Source: Saprospira grandis str. Lewin
GTDB lineage: Bacteria > Bacteroidota > Bacteroidia > Chitinophagales > Saprospiraceae
Assembly (NCBI RefSeq): GCF_000250635.1
Contig: NC_016940.1
Span: 3,038,501 to 3,102,500 of the forward strand
Reading direction: 5' to 3'
Length of the DNA stretch: 64,000 nucleotides
Below, piece after piece: positions 59,137 to 64,000 of the stretch (its first letter is position 1; each line of letters opens with the position of its first letter). The position numbers and the translations under genes are program-made. The notes below the pieces were generated by a model that saw nothing but the letters and a program-made list of their open reading frames with translations, did no database searches and had not been told where the DNA came from.

Positions 59137-60255
59137 TTAGATTTTGCTATACATTTGGGCGGTAAAGCCGTTGCGCATACGGGGCTCTACATAAGTAGAT
59201 TTTGGGGGGAGGGTCCCTCTGAGGTCCGAGATAGAAATGAGGTCTTCCATAGCCACGGGATAGAGGTTGAAGGCGGCCACGGCCGACTCTTCATCTACCT
59301 TTCGCTCTAGGGCCGCGGGGCCTTTCACGCCCCCTACATAACGGACCTCCACATCATTGCGGACATCCTCAATGCCCAGGATATCTTGTAAAATATAGCG
59401 ATTGAAGAGGTGGACATCTAGGCTATCGGCCACGCTGGTTTCATCGCCGGGGCTATATTCTTCCTTTAAAATGAGCTTGCGCCAACGGCCCTTAATATAG
59501 CAACCCATTTCGCCACGGCGGAGTGGGCGGAAGGCCATGGGTTCTAGGCTGACCTCATAATATTTCTCTAGTTTTTGCAAAAATTCCTCTTCGCTAAGTC
59601 CTTTGAGCGACTTAAGAATGCGATTATAGTTATGGATCAGGATCTCGCTAGCGGGAAAATAGGCGGCCATAATATAGTGGTAAGGATTTTTGGCCTCCTT
59701 ACTTTTATGTTGGGCATACAGCCGTTCGGCGGTGGTCATGCGGTGGTGTCCATCGCAGATATAGCTGCTTGGAATTTTATCTTTAAAGAGTTCTTGCAGC
59801 CGCTGTACATGCTCTTCTTCCTTGAGCAACCAGAATACATGTTGGTCGTCTTCAAAGGGAATTTTAAAGCTAGGGGGCATAGAAATCGTGATGCGGTTAA
59901 TCAGAGCATCAATTTCTAGCACATTGGGGTAAGTGAGCAAAATGGGTTTAATCACACCATTGCGCTCCTCAAAAAGCTCCTGCATCCGGGCCTCCTTATC
60001 GGCCAAGGTAAACTCATGTCGTTTGATATGGCCCTGAATATAATCCTCTACATGGGTGCAGGCAATAATACCGGTATGGCTGCGGTTGTGTCGGATAATT
60101 CGATAAATCAGCAGGCTAGGTTCTTGGTCCATTTGGTAGTAGCCATCTCGGTAATAGAGGGGGAACTTGCGTTTGGCGGTACCAAAAAAGTCGTCAAAGG
60201 AAATAATGTCGTTGAGGTCGGGCAAAACTGGCCGAAAAGGGATAATGTTAGCCAT
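59137..60255 (-). CDS. DUF1015 family protein
   Basis: A 372-residue cytoplasmic protein of the DUF1015 family, still of uncertain function in most organisms. The signature SSYICDGHHRMTTAERLYAQ and the opening IIPFRPVLPD...IISFDDFF, with IVKPI/ITTYPN-type strands, identify it; length is somewhat below the ~410 typical of the family. It has no signal peptide. It is 97 bases downstream-side of the trans-sulfuration gene and preceded by a repeat; amino acid metabolism is a possible link but is only suggested by position. Confidence 0.85.
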   Translation of the reverse strand: MANIIPFRPVLPDLNDIISFDDFFGTAKRKFPLYYRDGYYQMDQEPSLLIYRIIRHNRSHTGIIACTHVEDYIQGHIKRHEFTLADKEARMQELFEERNGVIKPILLTYPNVLEIDALINRITISMPPSFKIPFEDDQHVFWLLKEEEHVQRLQELFKDKIPSSYICDGHHRMTTAERLYAQHKSKEAKNPYHYIMAAYFPASEILIHNYNRILKSLKGLSEEEFLQKLEKYYEVSLEPMAFRPLRRGEMGCYIKGRWRKLILKEEYSPGDETSVADSLDVHLFNRYILQDILGIEDVRNDVEVRYVGGVKGPAALERKVDEESAVAAFNLYPVAMEDLISISDLRGTLPPKSTYVEPRMRNGFTAQMYSKI

Positions 60256-60291
60256 AATAATGTTGTTTTCTGTTGTTTGTTAGTCGATATT

Positions 60292-60413
60292 TTGGGGCCT
60301 CCGCAGCGCTTCGCTTGCGGCGCTATGTTGCGGGGCTCGCAGGTCTGCTCGGCCCTGCGCCGCCTGTGGCGGCTGGGTCTGGCCTTCGGCCACCCCTCCA
60401 CAGCGCTAGGCCA
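60292..60413 (+). repeat. GC-rich modular intergenic repeat, copy 21
   Basis: TTTTGGGGCCTCCGC, AGCGCTTCGCTTGCGGCGCTATGTTGCGGGGCTC, the core, core hairpin GCCGCCTGTGGCGGC, TGGGTCTGGCCTTCGGCCAC and CCACAGCGCTAGGCC. Confidence 0.9.
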
Positions 60414-60447
60414 TAAAAAAGGCCAGCTCCAAGGGGGGAGCTGGCCA
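60414..60447 (-). terminator. Intrinsic terminator of porV (- strand)
   Basis: Stem GGCCAGCTCC/GGAGCTGGCC followed on - by six T, about 30 bases past the PorV stop. Confidence 0.88.
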
Positions 60448-60479
60448 AATATATTACAAACTTTTTGTAAAAAAGCAGT

Positions 60480-61757
60480 TTATTTTTTGGTATCAAATTC
60501 AGGGGCCTCGCCAAAGTCAAAAACAAGCGAAAAGCGAAGCGTATTATCTAGGGGATTGCGTTGGGCGGCTACGGCAGGCACTAGATAAGAGAAGTTGATA
60601 TTAAAGATGTTATACTTCAGGCCAAGGCCTACCGTAAAGTACTTGCGGTTTCCTTTAGTCGAGTGCTCGTTATAGTGGCCGGCACGTACAGCAAACTGTT
60701 TGTTGTACCAATACTCCATACCAATAGAGTACATCAGTTCTCTAAACTCTTCGCCAGCGCCAGCGGGGGCATCATTAAAAGAAGAGAAAATAGAGCTAGG
60801 GACAGACTGCTGTTTGTAGTCGGCGGTACCATCTCCTTGGCCCGCATCTCCATCGCTGTCGTATTCTGGATTTTCGACTAGGTTGCCGTTTTCGTCCTCG
60901 ATGCTACGGGGAATGGGCGTGGGCACCATCAATTTATTGATATCTAGGGCAAAGGTGATCGAGTTATGCTCATCAATATCATAGGTAAAGGCAGAGCCTA
61001 GGCCAATATTGGCGGGCAGATAATCGCGGTCGGCAGATTGGGTATAAGAGATTTTAGAGCCCAAGTTGGTCATGGCCAGACCGATACGCAGATTGGCTTC
61101 CTTGTCATTGACCTTCAAGGGTTTGTTGTAGGTAAAGGAAACATCGGCAGCAAAGGCGTGGGCGGGCGTGAGGGTTTCTCCACCAGCGGCTACGCCTGTT
61201 CCTAAGCTAGAGTAAATATACTTAAGGTTAAGAGCGGCCGAAAAGTTTTGGCTCATTTTACGGGCATAGGCGCCAGTGAGTTCAAACTCTCTGGGGCTAA
61301 CCGTTTGCAGGGCGTTTCCTTGATCGTCGGTATATTGGATTTCTCCTAGGGAGAAATAGCGGAGAGAGCCGCCTAGGGTTTGGCGGTCATCTAGGTGTTT
61401 ATAGACCGAGACATAAGAGAGAAAAACGTCATTGAGGCCTAGGGCGCGAAGCCAAGGCGTATAATTCATAGATACTCCTACATCGCTAGAGGCCCAGGCG
61501 AGATTAGAAGAGTTGAAGTGCATAGAGTTGGGGTCGGCATCTAGGGCGATACCGGCATCGCCCATAGCACCAAAGCGAGCATCTGGGGTAATGCGCAAAA
61601 AGGGAACAGCAGTAATAATGGTATTCGAGCAGGGGCTGCCATCGGGTTGAACGAGTTGTCCATCTTTAAGGATACACTGCGCTTTAGCTTCGGGCAAACC
61701 CAAAAATATTCCTAGGCCTAGAACAAAACTAAAGGCCTGCAAGATTCTCTGTTGCAT
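60480..61757 (-). CDS. porV: Type IX secretion outer membrane protein PorV
   Basis: Outer membrane beta-barrel that shuttles type IX cargo from the translocon to the PorU sortase. The 425 residues start with a signal peptide (MQQRILQAFSFVLGLGIFLGLPEAKAQ) and the family signature TAVPFLRITPDARFGAMGDAGIALDADPNSMHFNSSNLAWA, then SLGEIQYTDDQGN and YIYSSLGTGVAAGG, ending in a barrel strand with SLVFDFG. The gene order porU-porV, as in other Bacteroidota, supports the call; it lies 443 bases after porU with a repeat between. At least three S8 proteins in the window are likely clients. Confidence 0.94.
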   Translation of the reverse strand: MQQRILQAFSFVLGLGIFLGLPEAKAQCILKDGQLVQPDGSPCSNTIITAVPFLRITPDARFGAMGDAGIALDADPNSMHFNSSNLAWASSDVGVSMNYTPWLRALGLNDVFLSYVSVYKHLDDRQTLGGSLRYFSLGEIQYTDDQGNALQTVSPREFELTGAYARKMSQNFSAALNLKYIYSSLGTGVAAGGETLTPAHAFAADVSFTYNKPLKVNDKEANLRIGLAMTNLGSKISYTQSADRDYLPANIGLGSAFTYDIDEHNSITFALDINKLMVPTPIPRSIEDENGNLVENPEYDSDGDAGQGDGTADYKQQSVPSSIFSSFNDAPAGAGEEFRELMYSIGMEYWYNKQFAVRAGHYNEHSTKGNRKYFTVGLGLKYNIFNINFSYLVPAVAAQRNPLDNTLRFSLVFDFGEAPEFDTKK

Positions 61758-62027
61758 AAGAGGTTAGATTAAATTTAAGATGATAATAGTTGGGCTGGCA
61801 CCTAAAGGTATTAGCCCCAAAGTAAAGCTGCTACATAGATGAGAATTAAGTTATAAGTTTTGAGGGAGGGGAGCCCTTTTGTTTATTTTTGGCTGAGGAT
61901 AAGTTGTGCGTTTTTGTGTTTTGGCGCCTAAAAATAGGGCTAAATCTTTGAGTTTTGTTAAAAAAAATGGACAAACTTGGGCCTAAGCTACTTTAAGCGG
62001 TATTTCTAGCGCTTGAGGACCAAGGCG

Positions 62028-62197
62028 CAGGCAGGCCCTAGGCCTGCCTGCTCGGCGCCCTAGGGGCGCCTTTCACGGATGAGCGATGCGCCGCAGTGGC
62101 CCTTAGGCCAGACCCAGCCGCCGCAGGCGGCGCAGGGCCGAGCAGAGAGCGAGCTGCAGAGCGTAGCGACCCGCCCGCAGGGCGGGACAGCCCCAAA
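62028..62197 (-). repeat. GC-rich modular intergenic repeat, copy 22
   Basis: Reads on - from TTTTTTGGGGCTGTCCC through CCGCCCTGCGGGCGG, GGTCGCTACGCTCTGCAGCTCGC, a diverged core, the hairpin GCCGCCTGCGGCGGC, TGGGTCTGGCCTAAGGGCCAC, GCGCATCGCTCATC and two large GC hairpins (AGGCAGGCCTAGGGCCTGCCT type). It abuts the porU 3' end. 61758-62027 is AT-rich and shows no gene. Confidence 0.85.
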
Positions 62198-62200
62198 AAA

Positions 62201-64000
62201 TTATTTTAATAGCACTAATTTTTGGAAGCTAGCTTCTTGTTTAATTTCTGTTTCATCCTCTGCAGACAGGCTTTCGGCCCTCAGGCTGAGTTTATAGATA
62301 TAGACGCCTCGGGCCAGTTGGTCGCCAAAGTCGTCGCGGCCATCCCAGTGGATGCCATCGATGCGGTAGCCGGTATTTTCGGCGGCGCTAATAGGTTGTT
62401 GGATTGTTTTGACCAATTTGCCAGAAACCGTATAGATTTGGACCATCACCTCTAGTTCTTGGCCGGGCAAATTATGTTCAAACATAAACTCGGTATGATC
62501 CGTAAAGGGGTTGGGATAATTGAGAATATTATTGAGGGCCATTTGGGCATTATCGGCCACCACAAACTCGGTTTCGCCTTGGCCCATATTATTATATACG
62601 TCCCAAGCCTTCACTTGGACCTGATGCAGGCCTTCGGGCAGATTACTTAGGGGATATTCTATGCTCCCCTTGCGGAAATCGTCTTCTTCGGCCTGATAAA
62701 ACTCATTGAGATTATAGCTATAAGTTTGTTCATCGATAGTATAGGTAAGGACGCCCGTGAGGTCGTGGCCGATGCCATTGCCTACGGTATTGATGCCGTT
62801 ATCATCCTCTAATTGGACCAGCAAAAGCGGGTTGCGGTCAGTGATTCCGCCCTTGGCAAAATTGAGATCATTCATATAGACCTTAACTGTTGGGGGCTCG
62901 TTATCTTCGGCGGCATTGGGGTTGGTTCCGCCCACCACAATACCGTTGTAGTGGCCGCTAGCGTCTATGCTCTGGCCATCTTCGGCATAATAAGATATTT
63001 TGCCATAGCCCAGGCTATAATTGATATCTCTAGGGACCATAAAAGAGAAGCTAAAGCGGCCATTTGTCACGCTGGCTCTTCCTTTAAAGATCACCTTCTT
63101 TTGGAGGATAAAGTTGCCGATTTGGCTATCGCTATCATTGGCTCTTGTTTTTGCGGTATCGGCTTTATCGAAGACGGTGGGGTAGAGGGTGCCGTTAAAA
63201 TTGGAGAGTAGTTGTCCGTTTTGGTCTTGCACTTCTCCTTCAATTTGGACCAACTGCAGGGCGCTGATACTATCGGCGCCGCTGGGGGCTTGTCCGTTGA
63301 TGCTGGTGGTGGCTACTTGCATTTGGGGGTAGGCTAGCGTCATGGAGGGGTCGCCGAGGAGCACATATTTTCTAGAGTTAGATGCGCTAAGGATTCCGCT
63401 ATTATTTTTGGCCCTTTGGAGGACTTCGCCTAGGGTGGGCATGCGGTTGCCGACGGGTAAAAAGAGCTGGTCAAAAGTATTGGCGGTAAGGTGTTGGTTA
63501 GCATCGGCGAGTACTACGCGAGTTGTGGTAAGCAGGGCAATAGCGCCGGCATCGGGCTTGAGGATGAGCTGTTCGCCTGCGCAAAGATTTTTGGGATCAT
63601 CGAAGGGGGCGAAAGAGCAGGTGGCAGTAACAAAGAGGGGTAATTTATTGTGATTATTCATTTGTTGAATTTCGCTGAGGGTAAAGATTCGCTCTTGAGC
63701 GAGTCCGTCCCAGCCTCCATGGCCCAGATAATTGACCACTAATGTTCCTTTGAATAAATCTTGCAGGATAGCGGCATTAACATCGGGGTATCGGCTACCG
63801 CCAGAGGTACTTTGTTGCTGATAGGCATCCAAATAAATCTTATTGATATTATAGTTGGGGTGATTAGCGGCTACAGTTTGGGCAATATTATCGGCATCAT
63901 TGATATGGATATTATTATCCTGATCATCGGCCCAAAAGGTCAGGCGGTTGCGCCAATCTTGCTGTGTTGATGGATTTGTATCATAATCTATAATTTTATC
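62201..64000 (-). CDS. porU: Type IX secretion sortase PorU (5' end outside window)
   Basis: Surface cysteine protease of the C25 gingipain type that cleaves and attaches type IX cargo at the cell surface. The frame is open to the window edge (599 residues plus stop visible); the visible start at 63832 is only a TTG inside the protein. The upstream part reads DWRNRLTFWADDQDNN, the C25 signature, then YLGHGGWDGLAQE (catalytic His) and VTATCSFAPFDDPKNL (catalytic Cys). The C-terminal ~110 residues (ILNYPNPFTDHTEFMFEHN, GYRIDGIHWDGRDDFGDQLARGVYIYKL) form a FlgD-like/sorting region. It precedes porV, as in many Bacteroidota. Confidence 0.93.
   Translation of the reverse strand, partial: DKIIDYDTNPSTQQDWRNRLTFWADDQDNNIHINDADNIAQTVAANHPNYNINKIYLDAYQQQSTSGGSRYPDVNAAILQDLFKGTLVVNYLGHGGWDGLAQERIFTLSEIQQMNNHNKLPLFVTATCSFAPFDDPKNLCAGEQLILKPDAGAIALLTTTRVVLADANQHLTANTFDQLFLPVGNRMPTLGEVLQRAKNNSGILSASNSRKYVLLGDPSMTLAYPQMQVATTSINGQAPSGADSISALQLVQIEGEVQDQNGQLLSNFNGTLYPTVFDKADTAKTRANDSDSQIGNFILQKKVIFKGRASVTNGRFSFSFMVPRDINYSLGYGKISYYAEDGQSIDASGHYNGIVVGGTNPNAAEDNEPPTVKVYMNDLNFAKGGITDRNPLLLVQLEDDNGINTVGNGIGHDLTGVLTYTIDEQTYSYNLNEFYQAEEDDFRKGSIEYPLSNLPEGLHQVQVKAWDVYNNMGQGETEFVVADNAQMALNNILNYPNPFTDHTEFMFEHNLPGQELEVMVQIYTVSGKLVKTIQQPISAAENTGYRIDGIHWDGRDDFGDQLARGVYIYKLSLRAESLSAEDETEIKQEASFQKLVLLK

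Noticed and set aside
1-64000. tRNA, rRNA, glycine or SAM riboswitches
   Set aside because: No TPsiC-like arm, cloverleaf or known riboswitch core could be recognised by eye in the gaps, including those before gcvH and the trans-sulfuration gene; a covariance search was not possible.

Overview
The window looks like a chromosomal segment of a marine or gliding Bacteroidota bacterium of the Saprospira type. The reasons are a type IX secretion pair (PorU then PorV), three subtilisin-like proteases with C-terminal type IX sorting tails, a TonB-dependent receptor with a carboxypeptidase-like N-domain, many secreted or lipidated proteins with short signal peptides, and a promoter of the Bacteroidota type. 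The genus is a recollection, mainly from the GC-rich repeats between genes, and could not be tested here. Both window ends cut genes: a TonB-dependent receptor on the left and PorU on the right.

Layout. 0-8 kb: receptor, gcvH, a VanZ-like protein, TonB, a long-chain acyl-CoA ligase and a membrane protein, all on +. 8-14 kb: ychF and a KAS III enzyme on -, a palindrome-rich gene-free block, a small HTH-like protein, then an RNA methyltransferase and a glutaryl-CoA dehydrogenase-like enzyme. 14-21.5 kb: a row of - strand envelope genes, namely a subtilase, a large Cys-repeat/OmpA-like protein, a thioredoxin-like protein and lipoproteins, one of which is a degenerate M48 peptidase. 21.7-26.4 kb: a small Cys protein, an AraC regulator, and two secreted proteins of which one carries a helix-hairpin-helix. 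26.6-28.5 kb: an AT-rich HNH plus AAA ATPase pair resembling the Septu anti-phage system. 28.5-44 kb: lipA, ftsK, a TPR-CHAT protein, an LRR-subtilase, tpiA, a YdcF/SanA protein and a third subtilase. 44-55 kb: L,D-transpeptidase, OmpA protein, a DUF3137/cytochrome c/SCO1/AlkD cluster, an acyl-CoA dehydrogenase, and an overlapping LRR-DinB-radical SAM operon. 55-57.5 kb: an uninterrupted 42-bp tandem array whose last unit was hit by an IS256-family element with an 8-bp target duplication. 57.9-64 kb: a trans-sulfuration enzyme, a DUF1015 protein, PorV and PorU.

The most striking non-coding feature is a family of about 22 GC-rich, intergenic, modular repeats, roughly one per 3 kb and in both orientations. 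Conserved boxes alternate with hairpins whose stems differ completely between copies yet stay complementary. A second family of short perfect palindromes with a GGTTTCAACC-like centre is sometimes embedded in them.

How the genes work together: PorU and PorV would export and process the subtilases and other cargo; TonB would energise the receptor; FadD, the two acyl-CoA dehydrogenases and KAS III serve acyl-CoA and fatty acid metabolism; lipA and gcvH belong to lipoate-dependent metabolism; SCO1 and cytochrome c point to copper oxidase assembly and respiration. No rRNA, tRNA or CRISPR array was found.
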